This document shows positions 52,465 through 60,896 of a stretch of 64,000 bases of DNA, piece by piece; position 1 is the stretch's first letter; each line of letters opens with the position of its first letter. Both the position numbers and the translations under genes were made by a program. The DNA is taken from assembly GCF_000316035.1 (NCBI RefSeq), contig NZ_ANHX01000021.1:62001-126000 (forward strand), written 5' to 3'. The notes under the pieces were generated by a model, which was not told the origin of the DNA, ran no database searches, and saw nothing but the letters and a program-made list of their open reading frames with translations. This DNA comes from Paenibacillus sp. PAMC 26794 (GTDB taxonomy: Bacteria > Bacillota > Bacilli > Paenibacillales > Paenibacillaceae).

Positions 52465-53027
52465 TGTATCTCCTCTTTCGACAATCCTTGTTTGATTCTA
52501 ACGTTTTTTTCACTCTCACTTACAACCGCTCCCAAATGATGTTCAATCAACTGTATTACTTGTTTTTTATTCTTCGTGATTGTTGCGTTCTTATGGTTTG
52601 TGTTAATTGTACACATAACTTCTTCTATATTATATTGATGGTTCCATTTCACAATCATCTTGCATAAGTTCTTGAATGACTGCTTGTAATTCGACGGTCG
52701 CAAGCCCACTCTGGACAATACAAACCTTTTTATAATCCGATAATCTCTAATGAAAACATTTGGAGCTAATACAAAAATCAAATCCGCTTCCTGGATGGAC
52801 TTAATGGTCCAATCTTTGCACTGCACTCCTTCTATGATCCAAGCCTCTGAACCGACAATAGATTGGACAGATTCATCCCTAACACTTTCAGGATATCTCA
52901 GATTTCCGGCGCTTCTGTCCCATATGAGATTGTCTAATTCATAGGAAGGAATACCGTATTTATCCGACAATTCTTTGGCTAATGTTGATTTCCCACTACC
53001 GCAAGATCCAATAATTCGTATTCTCAT
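52458..53027 (-). CDS. P-loop kinase of the FlaR/adenylate-kinase-like group
   Basis: 189 residues. Walker A: IIGSCGSGKSTLAKELS at the N-terminus. ELDNLIWDRSAGNLRYPES and AWIIEGVQCKDW follow, as in proteins annotated DNA topology modulation protein (FlaR-like). The real activity of that group is probably nucleotide or small-molecule phosphorylation. It overlaps its neighbours on both sides (4 bp and 7 bp), so it is part of a tight GNAT-kinase-GNAT-GNAT operon. Confidence 0.8.
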   Translation of the reverse strand: MRIRIIGSCGSGKSTLAKELSDKYGIPSYELDNLIWDRSAGNLRYPESVRDESVQSIVGSEAWIIEGVQCKDWTIKSIQEADLIFVLAPNVFIRDYRIIKRFVLSRVGLRPSNYKQSFKNLCKMIVKWNHQYNIEEVMCTINTNHKNATITKNKKQVIQLIEHHLGAVVSESEKNVRIKQGLSKEEIQW

Positions 53028-53572
53028 ACATATTCTTTCTTCAAAAATGCATAGACGACATTATCAACAAATCGATTTTTCCAATAATAATGTTCTTTCA
53101 ATATACCTTCTTCACTGAACCCAATTTTCTCAAGCAACTTCCTTGATCCCGCGTTCTCTGGCTCTACAAATGCTTCAATTCTGTTTAATTCAAGGTTCTT
53201 GAATCCATATTCAACGATTTTCTGAGTTACCTCAGTCATGTAACCCTGCCGCCAGAACTCCGGTGCTAACTCATATCCCATCACAGCTTTATAATGTTGT
53301 TTCATCCAACCATGAAATCCGCATGTTCCAATAATTCTGTTGTCCGATTTCAAAGCAATTCCCCAGCGGATGACCTGACCATTTTCGAATCGTTCTTTCC
53401 ACCTTTGTATAAGTTCTTCTGCTTGTTTTGTATTCGTAAAACTTTCTACATCGTAGAACCTTGTAACTTCATCTGAAGAAAAATATTGAAATATGTCTTG
53501 GGAATCACTCTGTTTAATCTCTCTTAGCAGCAATCTTTTGGTTTCTAGCTCAGGAAATGGAGTCATATTCAC
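53024..53572 (-). CDS. GNAT-family acetyltransferase (RimJ/RimL-like)
   Basis: 182 residues. Starts FPELETKRLLLREIKQSD, the typical RimJ/RimL opening. GTCGFHGWMKQHYKAVMGYELAPEFWRQGYMTEVTQKIVEYGF contains the AcCoA loop, and RIEAFVEPENAGSRKLLEKIGFSEEGILKEHYYW is the signature end. Family members acetylate ribosomal-protein N-termini or antibiotics. It overlaps both neighbours by 4 bp. Confidence 0.87.
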   Translation of the reverse strand: MNMTPFPELETKRLLLREIKQSDSQDIFQYFSSDEVTRFYDVESFTNTKQAEELIQRWKERFENGQVIRWGIALKSDNRIIGTCGFHGWMKQHYKAVMGYELAPEFWRQGYMTEVTQKIVEYGFKNLELNRIEAFVEPENAGSRKLLEKIGFSEEGILKEHYYWKNRFVDNVVYAFLKKEYV

Positions 53573-54066
53573 TTCACCTCAATCGAGTATACTGCTACAT
53601 TTTTCCCTATTATGTCTACGTCCTTCTCGTGTTTCATGCCATTCTTTTGCGCGACTTTCATAGAACCCACATTGCCATGTTGAATTAACGATATTAATCT
53701 TTTCTGTTTCAAGTGATCCAAGCCATATTCTTTCCACGCTTTTGCTTGTTCATATCCGTAACCCATTCCCCAATATTGCTCAATAACCCAGTAACCAACT
53801 TCAAGCTCATCATTGCCTTCAATGATTTGAGGAATCAGTCCGGAGGTTCCAATTAGCTTGTTATCCTCTTTATTAAATGCGAGGAACAGCCCTTGATCAT
53901 CTTTATTCCAGTTGATGAACTTTTCCAGGCTTTGCATGGTTTCTTCCTTGGTCCAGGGTCCTCCATGTCTTATAAATTTCATCATATTCGGCTCACGAGT
54001 CATCTCAAAAAGTAAATCGAAATCATTTTTAGTGTATTTCCGAAATATAAGTCGTTCTGTCTCCAT
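53569..54066 (-). CDS. GNAT-family acetyltransferase (RimJ/RimL-like)
   Basis: 165 residues from the ATG at 54066 (METERLIFRKYTKNDF; AAGGAG about 11 nt upstream; an ATG at 54093 is possible). LIGTSGLIPQIIEGNDELEVGYWVIEQYWGMGYGYEQAKAWKEYG and LISLIQHGNVGSMKVAQKNGMKHE are the core motifs. Paralogue of the next gene (53024), with which it overlaps by 4 bp. Confidence 0.86.
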   Translation of the reverse strand: METERLIFRKYTKNDFDLLFEMTREPNMMKFIRHGGPWTKEETMQSLEKFINWNKDDQGLFLAFNKEDNKLIGTSGLIPQIIEGNDELEVGYWVIEQYWGMGYGYEQAKAWKEYGLDHLKQKRLISLIQHGNVGSMKVAQKNGMKHEKDVDIIGKNVAVYSIEVK

Positions 54067-54094
54067 CTTTCTCTCAGCTCCTTCTTCATTCATT

Positions 54095-54454
54095 TCACTT
54101 CAAAATCGTTTGTTCGCGCTCTACTGTCGATGTGAAAAACGCTTGCCTAATCTCGTCACGAAATACTTCTTTATACCGATGTCTTCCAATCTGATCAAAA
54201 CGGGCTTGAACTCGCTTTACGTGTTCTGTATCTGATTTTATCTTTTTCTCAATCTCTTCGTATTGTTCAAGGGTATCGTATTCCCACATCGCAAAAATTT
54301 CGCTAGTTTCATCATCGATTGGTGTGTGCCATCTCCCAATAAGTCTTGATCCGTATTTCAATTGGGATGGCAGCAAAATATCATTAAACAGAGCATTAAA
54401 CTCATCTACAAAAGAAGTCGCAATAATATAGGTTTTTCTCCTATATATCATCAT
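54095..54454 (-). CDS. NIPSNAP-like protein
   Basis: 119 residues, AAGGAGG before ATG. IYRRKTYIIATSFVDEFNALFNDILLPSQLKYGSRLIGRW and IFAMWEYDTLEQYEEIEKKI match the dimeric alpha-beta NIPSNAP fold. No enzymatic function is established for the family. Part of the small-enzyme array, just upstream of two GNAT genes. Confidence 0.75.
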   Translation of the reverse strand: MMIYRRKTYIIATSFVDEFNALFNDILLPSQLKYGSRLIGRWHTPIDDETSEIFAMWEYDTLEQYEEIEKKIKSDTEHVKRVQARFDQIGRHRYKEVFRDEIRQAFFTSTVEREQTILK

Positions 54455-54488
54455 GTGTACCTCCTTATGTGTAATAGAAGCAGTACAA

Positions 54489-55367
54489 CTATCTCGTCAC
54501 AATTCCCGATGTAATTTTCATGTTCGGAGCATAGGTTAACCATGAGTTCTCATTAAACTCCTTAGCAAATACACTCTCTGCTTCATGTTCTCTATTCGCT
54601 GCTTCTGAATTCAGTCCTCTTTCCATCAAATGAGTAACAACTTCATGTCTGTCATTCGGTTCTTGTCCCAGTCCTTCTTCTTTTAATGCATGAAAAAGCT
54701 TTTCCTTATCGGAATCTGCCATGTGTTGATCTAAGAAGTTAACCTTGTCACTCACCCGGCATTCTACATTTCTCAAGCCAAGTTGGCTAAGCAGAATTGG
54801 AATCTTCATACCGATATTTCCGTCTTTACCACTGCGTTTGGCATCTTCCTCGAACAATTTTTGGAGAATACCTAGCTGAATAATCTTGGATTGTTTAAGT
54901 CCATGTAATTCATAGTTTGACATATTAGCGATCCAATGAGGTTCAAAACATATGATTCTACCCTCATCTACTACACTGTCAATCATATTCTGAAGAATGT
55001 TGATAGGCTCTGTTATATGTAATAAGAAGGCATGACTTATCGCAATATCGTATTGACGTTTCACTTGCACCTTTTCAATGTCATCTATTATAAAAGTCGT
55101 TTGATAAGAGGTCTTTGAGAAAATCTCTTTGGCCTGCTTAATCAATTCCTTACCTTTGTCTAATCCGGTATAGGTTGATCCTTCGGGTAATAAAGGAAGC
55201 AGCTTCAATCCGAGATAGCCATATCCACATCCATAGTCGATAATATCTACTGACTTTTCAATCTTCCATACACGTTGAACCAAAAACTCAAGATAATCAT
55301 CGTTATAGTAAAGCCACCGCGTATTTCTCAGATATTCAATTTGGTCATCCCAATAGTAATCAGACAA
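54489..55367 (-). CDS. SAM-dependent methyltransferase
   Basis: 292 residues, TTG start (GAAGGAGGGA 9 nt upstream). Class I motif I: VDIIDYGCGYGYLGLKLLPLLPEGSTYTGLDKG. Motif IV-like: YDIAISHAFLLHITEPINILQNMI, then RIICFEPHW. The substrate is unknown. It is the first gene downstream of repeat R2 copy b in the direction of transcription. Confidence 0.82.
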   Translation of the reverse strand: MSDYYWDDQIEYLRNTRWLYYNDDYLEFLVQRVWKIEKSVDIIDYGCGYGYLGLKLLPLLPEGSTYTGLDKGKELIKQAKEIFSKTSYQTTFIIDDIEKVQVKRQYDIAISHAFLLHITEPINILQNMIDSVVDEGRIICFEPHWIANMSNYELHGLKQSKIIQLGILQKLFEEDAKRSGKDGNIGMKIPILLSQLGLRNVECRVSDKVNFLDQHMADSDKEKLFHALKEEGLGQEPNDRHEVVTHLMERGLNSEAANREHEAESVFAKEFNENSWLTYAPNMKITSGIVTR

Positions 55368-55433
55368 GGCGAACTCCCTCCTTCATAAGATGTAATCGTA
55401 TTCATAAACATTCAAATATCATGGGGAAACGAA

Positions 55434-55743
55434 CTAGAGTGTGTCTTCAAACTCAAGCAAGTAAACGATGATGGGTGCCAGCTTACTGTCCGAAAATTAC
55501 TGAAGTTCAGGGTGACTGATGCTGGCGAATGGCCAGGCGATTTTCTAAGGAACACAGGACATCTTATTCTGCCTTCACGTCCTCTTTTAAAATTGTAAGG
55601 AACATGAGACATCTTATTTCCCAAAATCATCTGACAAAAACGCTACAAAAGGCTATTTTTTCTGGTATAGCGTGTCTCAGATTCCTTAGATTTCGGAGGG
55701 CGTTTCAAATTCCCGAATAAGACGTGTCAGGTTCGTTAGCGCT
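55434..55743. repeat. R2 copy b: ~310-bp element with four inverted ~25-bp modules
   Basis: Second copy of 15732-16030, same orientation, 39.7 kb away. Left end CTAGAGTGTGTCTTCAAACTC. Direct modules CTAAGGAACACAGGACATC and GTAAGGAACATGAGACATC, then the inverted modules CGTGTCTCAGATTCCTTAG and GAATAAGACGTGTCAGGTTC. A short minus-strand frame (55412-55630) is judged to be repeat sequence. It fills the 55368-55801 gap between methyltransferase and kinase genes. Confidence 0.75.
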
Positions 55744-55801
55744 TAACACCTAAACTCAACGCTCGTGCATTTTTACAATTAGTAGCATAATAACATAGCA
55801 G

Positions 55802-56332
55802 TTATTTCACTCGATATTTCTCATTATTTATAATTTCACTTACTATTTCAGGTAATTGTTCTTCTGTAAAATGATTAGTATACAGCTTGTTATCTACTCT
55901 CAGATCCAGATTATTTTCAAACTCATCCAGCAGAAGTATACTTCTTTCTTTCATTTGATATTCTTCTGCTCTTAGACGGTCTCTACGAATAATGGTTTGA
56001 CGATCAACCATCAATACAACATAGATTATGCGAACATGATAGTCTGTCAATTCTGTCATTAATCCATCAATGTCTTCAGGAAAAGCCACATAGTCCAGCA
56101 CTACATCGTATTTATAATCCAATAAGTTTTTCACTAGGCTAGATATATTTTTCCAAGTTAAGTCGTTTGTATCCTTATCAAGCCAGGGTTTACCTCGCCC
56201 TTTGACCGGCAAGTGACTAACCGCATCTCCAGAAATGTAGGCACTTTTATCTAAAGTCTGAACCAGCAGCTTGGAAGTTGTAGATTTCCCTACTCCAGGG
56301 GGTCCAGATATAATATATAGGTTTCTACTCAT
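55802..56332 (-). CDS. P-loop kinase/AAA-type ATP-binding protein
   Basis: 176 residues. Walker A YIISGPPGVGKSTTSKLL at the N-terminus; DVVLDYVAFPEDIDGLMTEL and VVLMVDRQTIIRRDRLRAEEYQMKERSILLLDEFE follow, the pattern of small kinases related to shikimate or chloramphenicol kinases. AAGGAGAA precedes the ATG. The substrate is unknown. It lies 12 nt after the GNAT remnant. Confidence 0.8.
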   Translation of the reverse strand: MSRNLYIISGPPGVGKSTTSKLLVQTLDKSAYISGDAVSHLPVKGRGKPWLDKDTNDLTWKNISSLVKNLLDYKYDVVLDYVAFPEDIDGLMTELTDYHVRIIYVVLMVDRQTIIRRDRLRAEEYQMKERSILLLDEFENNLDLRVDNKLYTNHFTEEQLPEIVSEIINNEKYRVK

Positions 56333-56344
56333 TTCGTATTCTCC

Positions 56345-56724
56345 TTACAATATCTTTTGGAAACTTCCAATATCCAGTTTTCTATCGAATTTATATCCGA
56401 TCTCTTTAAACAGAGCACATTGTTCATAACCATTTCTCTCAAATAATGATTTACTTCTTGTATTCTCCATACAAATCGTCGCAATTAAGGTATGGAATCC
56501 TTGTTCTTTTGCAATCTTCTCAATAAAACGTAGTGCTTGTTTCCCCAAGCCTTTTCCCAAAATGTCGGGCTTTAAATATACGGTGACTTCACCGCAAATA
56601 TGAGGATATTCCCTGCCTTCATTATACAGATCTTCCCATATAACTTCTGACTTTATTTTAGAACCCCATTGATCAACGCGGCTTCCCAATCTTTTCTTGA
56701 GAGTACATGTACAATCATCATCAT
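56345..56724 (-). pseudogene. Chimeric remnant: short DUF952-like start joined to the C-terminus of a GNAT gene
   Basis: A strong ribosome site (AAGGAGGG) and ATG at 56724 begin a 23-codon frame, MIVHVLSRKDWEAALINGV, that stops at 56653. Its sequence resembles the opening of DUF952 proteins. From about 56640 another frame encodes only the C-terminal half of a PAT-like GNAT: HICGEVTVYLKPDILGKGLGKQALRFIEKIA, then TICMENTRSKSLFERNGYEQ. The N-terminal 60-odd residues of the GNAT are missing. A TTG start at 56689 could express the fragment, but it lacks half of the fold. Confidence 0.6.
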
Positions 56725-56752
56725 AAAACCCTCCTTAATAAAAAAATGATAA

Positions 56753-57283
56753 TTATTTGGACAGGACCTTCTTCAATATGAGTTCTATGATTTCACTAGT
56801 CTCCAGATGATCGGTAATAATGCGAGTTTGAAATTGTTCATCCTTGAAAGCTTCAACACACTTTGGTGCTTGTTGATACTGCCAGCCTCCATATTCATCT
56901 CCGCGTTTAGCCAAACGATGATAAATTGTCTCTTCTGTAGCCGTTAGGCAAAAATGATGAATGTCCTGATCAATCTCTTTCAACCCGTTATAGATGTAAT
57001 GAAAGTTTTCCTCTTTATAGATGGTCATGGGGATGATTAAGTGTTTGTTGTATTTCTGCTTTACTTCTTTAGCCGTCTTTACGGTTAGTATTCTCCACAG
57101 CTCGATATCTTGAAAATCATCCGTACGTTCCCTTTCCTCTCTACAATTCTCCGGAAGAAGTTTTCTGAGCATATAACCTATTTCTTCAGGATCGTAGATC
57201 ATACTGTTTGCAATTAAGGGCTGAAGTGCTTCTGCTGCAGAAGTTTTTCCCGAACCAAACGCCCCATTAATCATAATGATCAT
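56753..57283 (-). CDS. P-loop kinase (AAA_33-like)
   Basis: 176 residues. Walker A MINGAFGSGKTSAAEAL. PLIANSMIYDPEEIGYMLRKLLP, HLIIPMTIYKEENFHYIYNGLKE and FCLTATEETIYHRLAKRGDE follow. This is a single-domain kinase related to tunicamycin-resistance (TmrB-like) and chloramphenicol-phosphotransferase-like proteins; TmrB-like is a tentative best match. Its start is preceded by GGGAGTG. It closes the small-enzyme array. Confidence 0.78.
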   Translation of the reverse strand: MIIMINGAFGSGKTSAAEALQPLIANSMIYDPEEIGYMLRKLLPENCREERERTDDFQDIELWRILTVKTAKEVKQKYNKHLIIPMTIYKEENFHYIYNGLKEIDQDIHHFCLTATEETIYHRLAKRGDEYGGWQYQQAPKCVEAFKDEQFQTRIITDHLETSEIIELILKKVLSK

Positions 57284-57393
57284 TTGATCATTTCACTCCC
57301 ATTCAATGAAATTTTTCAATAGAAACAATTCTTCTCATATACAATTTCATCCATTATAAATGTTTTCCTTCCACTTTTGTGTTACAAAATGGC

Positions 57394-57440
57394 AAAAAAA
57401 ATAATGAAATCCCATTGGATCAACCCAACGGGATTTCATC
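57394..57440 (-). terminator. Terminator of the deacetylase gene
   Basis: On the minus strand, ATGAAATCCC pairs perfectly with GGGATTTCAT (16-base loop), followed by TATTTTTTTT. It begins 33 nt past the gene stop. Confidence 0.85.
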
Positions 57441-57473
57441 ATAATGCATTATTTTTCAATCAACCTAAGCTTG

Positions 57474-58538
57474 TTAATGTATTTCCAAGTAATCGATATA
57501 TATATCCCATGTCCCGTCATCGGCTGTTACAACCAACTCAATGACCTGATTTCCCGTCCCGTGACTGACATTATTCAGGGTATAAACCGCTGGAGCGCTT
57601 CCGCCAAAGTAAAAGGTTCCCTTCGTCTGTCCGCCAATCTTCAAATCAACTCTAGCCATGTTGGCATTGTTTGAAGCTCCACGAAGTGAGAAATTATGAG
57701 TGCTTGTTGCAAAATTCTGAGTGTATTTAACCAAATCATTGTTGGCATAAAGGACCACGCCATTGAAAGGAGAACTGATATTGCCGGTGTATTGTCCACC
57801 TTTGGTCATGTTCTCAGCTTCCACTTTTGTTCCGTTACTCGGGGGATTCGTAGTGCTACTATCGGGTGCGACTGCCCGACCGGTCGTTGATGAGATCATG
57901 CCGGAGCAAAGGCCACGATTCTTCAGATTTTGTGCAATCTGCGGAATGGCTTGAAGTGTCGTCTGGTACTGATCATGCATTAGAATGACGTCACCACTTT
58001 TCATCGTGTTCACAGCCGCTACAATCTGGGCTGCGCTGGCGCCATTCCAGTCTTGGGAATCTACGTTCCACAGCACCTCAGTCAGGCCATTTTGGCTCAC
58101 AACGGATTTCAAGGTCGCATTTGTCGCACCGTAAGGAGGTCTGAACAGTTTAGGTGAACTCCCGGTAATGGACTGGATCGTCTGCTGTGTCCGAGTAATC
58201 TCTGACGACATCTGAGAGCTGTTTAATGTAGTCATATTCGGATGTGTATAGGAATGATTGCCAATCCACATACCAGCTGCCACCTGGGCAGTAACCAGAG
58301 ATTGATTATTTTGTGCATTTTGTCCAACATTGAACATCGTTGCTCGTAAACCAGCCTGCTTCAACGCGTTAAGTATGTTTGTTGTATTACCAGATGGACC
58401 ATCATCAAACGTCAGGCCTACATAACCATTCGGACAACTTGCATCTGCAGCACGAGCATCGGGCACCGCCGGAATAGAAAACAAGGTACCGAAAAGTGCG
58501 AGAGATATTACCGCCTTTGCCAGCTTTACTTTGAACAT
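57474..58538 (-). CDS. Secreted CE4 polysaccharide deacetylase with CBM36-like module
   Basis: 354 residues, GAGGAGG before ATG. Signal peptide ending ARA. NodB domain (about 33-215): YVGLTFDDGPSGNT with the metal-binding Asp, NHSYTHPNM (HxxxH), LFRPPYGATN, and VILMHDQYQ near the end. After a Thr/Ser/Pro linker comes a module of about 120 residues, KVEAENMTKGGQYTGNISSP to TWDIYIDYLEI, with the pattern of CBM36/CBM6, calcium-dependent xylan binders. An acetylxylan esterase role is therefore more likely than peptidoglycan or chitin deacetylation (inference). A cre-like site lies about 75-90 bp upstream. Confidence 0.85.
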   Translation of the reverse strand: MFKVKLAKAVISLALFGTLFSIPAVPDARAADASCPNGYVGLTFDDGPSGNTTNILNALKQAGLRATMFNVGQNAQNNQSLVTAQVAAGMWIGNHSYTHPNMTTLNSSQMSSEITRTQQTIQSITGSSPKLFRPPYGATNATLKSVVSQNGLTEVLWNVDSQDWNGASAAQIVAAVNTMKSGDVILMHDQYQTTLQAIPQIAQNLKNRGLCSGMISSTTGRAVAPDSSTTNPPSNGTKVEAENMTKGGQYTGNISSPFNGVVLYANNDLVKYTQNFATSTHNFSLRGASNNANMARVDLKIGGQTKGTFYFGGSAPAVYTLNNVSHGTGNQVIELVVTADDGTWDIYIDYLEIH

Positions 58539-58613
58539 AAAATTACCTCCTCATATTATATTCACAGCATAATACCTTCTACACTCCCTCTCTTTATCGG
58601 ACTTTCACCCTCG

Positions 58614-58630
58614 AAAAAAAGCGCTTTCAA
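58614..58630 (-). promoter_or_regulatory. cre-like catabolite-repression site upstream of the deacetylase gene
   Basis: On the minus strand TTTGAAAGCGCTTTTTT contains TGAAAGCGCTTT, a near-consensus CcpA core (last two positions of the 14-mer do not match). It is placed where binding would block initiation for the CE4 gene. Confidence 0.45.
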
Positions 58631-58760
58631 ATGCACGTAATCCGCTGCGTCCTTTCTGATAGAGAAGAACTTTTAGTTCAAGGTGAGTTCAGTATAAACG
58701 ATACCTCCATTTAAAGTAAATTGAATTTTATCCAAAATGTTCTATTTTTTTTCACAAGTT

Positions 58761-59813
58761 CTAGAATCGCCTGTTGTACATCTCCCGCCTAGCACTCTCC
58801 TGTGTAAAAATGTCCTCCGGGGGCACCATACGCTTCGGGAGTGTACGTCCTGCAATAATTTCTTTTGTAGCCTGCATAAGCTGGGGACCAAGTAGCGGGT
58901 TACATTCCACCACAGCGTTGATTTTCCCACTCGCCAGAATTTCAAGTGCTTTGCGGGAGCCGTCCACCGAGACAATGATAATGTCCTCTCCCGGCTTCAG
59001 TCCAACTTCTTCTATCGCTTGTATGGCGCCAAAAGCCATTTCATCATTATGGGCAAAAAGAACCTGCGGCCGTTCGTCTTCCGGGACCTGAAGGAATTCT
59101 TTCATCACTTGTTTGCCATTGTCCTCCGTAAAATCGGCAGGAGCACTTTGTGAGAAGATGATATCTGCTCTGGTGTCGAAAATGCTTCTAAATCCCTCAC
59201 CACGCTGGATAGAAGGCGTAGAACCACTCGTGCCTTGCAGTTCGGCAATCCGTATCAAACCCGGATGATTTCGCATCCGATCCTGAATGTACTTCCCAGC
59301 CTTCACACCTTCCTCATAAAAGTCCGATCCAATCGTTGTTACAAAAAGTGAAGTATCTTTGACATCAACTGACCGGTCTACGATGATCACGGGTATGCCT
59401 GCATCCCTGGCCTCCTGAAGAATACCTTCCCAGCCCGATTCCACGACCGGTGCAATGGCAATGACATCCACCTTTTGCCTGATGAACGACCGAACAGCCT
59501 CGAACTGTTTCGTCTGAGACTGTTCTGCATTTTTTATTACAAGGGAGATTCCCGATTCAGCCGCAGCATTCCGAATAGACGTGGAGTTTGCCAGACGCCA
59601 GGCACTCTCTCTGCCCAGTTGTGAAAAACCCAAAACAATCGGTTTCGTAGAGGTATCCCTTGCTACCGCTGATTCCATCCATTCCTCAACAGACGGGAGA
59701 GTTTCCATGTTGTTAGACGAGATGGGAGGAGGAACAGATTCAGACTCAGGGGTTGTGCAGCCGACAAGCAGCAGTAGAATGAACAAACACAACCCGTTCA
59801 CATGTCTTCTCAC
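58761..59813 (-). CDS. Sugar-binding lipoprotein (YtfQ-like), second copy
   Basis: 350 residues, GTG start after GGGGGA. Lipobox LLVGC (Cys19). Periplasmic-binding family 4: IVLGFSQLGRESAWRLANSTSIRNAA, VDVIAIAPVVESGWEGILQEARDAGIPVIIVDRSVDV, TSGSTPSIQRGEGF, VLFAHNDEMAFGAIQAIEEVG and VVECNPLLGPQLMQATKEI. The FSQxGxESxWR and NPLLGPQL patterns match YtfQ, the galactofuranose-binding protein of E. coli. It lies 108 bp after the last permease gene, at the far end of the operon from the first binding protein. Confidence 0.87.
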   Translation of the reverse strand: MRRHVNGLCLFILLLLVGCTTPESESVPPPISSNNMETLPSVEEWMESAVARDTSTKPIVLGFSQLGRESAWRLANSTSIRNAAAESGISLVIKNAEQSQTKQFEAVRSFIRQKVDVIAIAPVVESGWEGILQEARDAGIPVIIVDRSVDVKDTSLFVTTIGSDFYEEGVKAGKYIQDRMRNHPGLIRIAELQGTSGSTPSIQRGEGFRSIFDTRADIIFSQSAPADFTEDNGKQVMKEFLQVPEDERPQVLFAHNDEMAFGAIQAIEEVGLKPGEDIIIVSVDGSRKALEILASGKINAVVECNPLLGPQLMQATKEIIAGRTLPKRMVPPEDIFTQESARREMYNRRF

Positions 59814-59921
59814 TCACGCATCCCCCATCTCCATGTTACGCTCAGCATTCACCAATACAGAGCGCATATTATGATATCATTGTTTCGGTATCCGTGTTCA
59901 ATATCATTTAATTCGATCAAC

Positions 59922-60896
59922 TTAATGCAGTGATTTCGAGGATACTCGCCGCCCACTAAGAAGTCGCTGGAACAAAATAAAAACAAAAAGCATCAGGCCA
60001 ATCACAATCTTGGTCCACCATGAGCTGAGCGTGCCTTCGAAGCTAATTATAGTTTGGATAGCCCCCTGGATCAATACACCAATAAAGGTTCCCGCCACAT
60101 ACCCTACACCACCTGTTAACAAGGTGCCTCCTATTACAACAGCCGCGATGGTATCGAGTTCAAGACCCATGGCGTGTAATCCATAACCGGATAACATATA
60201 GAAGGTGAAGACAACACCGGCAAGCGCGGAGCACAAACCACTGAACGTGTACACCAGGATTTTGGTACGTGCAACCGGCAGTCCCATGAGCAGCGCGGAT
60301 TGCTCGCTTCCGCCGATGGCGTAAACGTTGCGCCCAAACCGGGTGTAATGTGCCAGGTAAATCGCGAGCAGTACAATAACCAGAGCAATAATCACATTAA
60401 TGGAGACAAAACTGCCCCCTGGCAGGGAAATTTTCGCCTGCGCAACCTGTGTGTAAAATGGATTCGTAATGGTAATGGTGTCGAGACTGATGACATAACA
60501 CAGCCCCCGCGCCAAAAACATGCCTGCCAGTGTCACGATGAAAGGCTGAATTTTAAAATAGTGGATGATAGCCCCCATGACTGTGCCAAACAACGCCCCC
60601 ATGACAAGCACCATTGGTATAACAATCGCAGGCGACCACCCTTGCTTCTCGACCAGACTTGCGCTAATGATGGTCGTCAACGCAATGACAGAACCTACCG
60701 ACAGGTCGATTCCTCCCGATACAATCACAAAAGTCATACCAATCGCCGTGATAATCAGAAATGCGTTATCAATGAGAAGATTAAGCAGTACCTGTGTAGA
60801 GAAAAACCCCGTATACCGGAAAGAGCCTATGGCAAACATCACTGCCAGCAAGCCGAAGGTGACAAAGACCGGGAGATACTTACGATTAAGAAACAT
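59922..60896 (-). CDS. Sugar ABC transporter permease (YjfF/RbsC-like)
   Basis: 324 residues with 8-10 membrane helices. FVIVSGGIDLSVGSVIALTTIISA is the RbsC-type signature. TFIGVLIQGAIQTIISFEGTLSSWWTKIVIGLMLFVFILFQR at the end resembles YjfF. It overlaps the preceding permease by 11 bp, as in ytfT-yjfF pairs, so the two likely form a heterodimer. Galactofuranose or a similar furanose is the inferred cargo. Confidence 0.87.
   Translation of the reverse strand: MFLNRKYLPVFVTFGLLAVMFAIGSFRYTGFFSTQVLLNLLIDNAFLIITAIGMTFVIVSGGIDLSVGSVIALTTIISASLVEKQGWSPAIVIPMVLVMGALFGTVMGAIIHYFKIQPFIVTLAGMFLARGLCYVISLDTITITNPFYTQVAQAKISLPGGSFVSINVIIALVIVLLAIYLAHYTRFGRNVYAIGGSEQSALLMGLPVARTKILVYTFSGLCSALAGVVFTFYMLSGYGLHAMGLELDTIAAVVIGGTLLTGGVGYVAGTFIGVLIQGAIQTIISFEGTLSSWWTKIVIGLMLFVFILFQRLLSGRRVSSKSLH

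Noticed and set aside
49100..54500. Integron-like cassette array with attC sites between the small enzyme genes
   Set aside because: Many genes overlap by 4 bp, leaving no room for attC, and no repeated inter-gene palindrome or integrase was seen.
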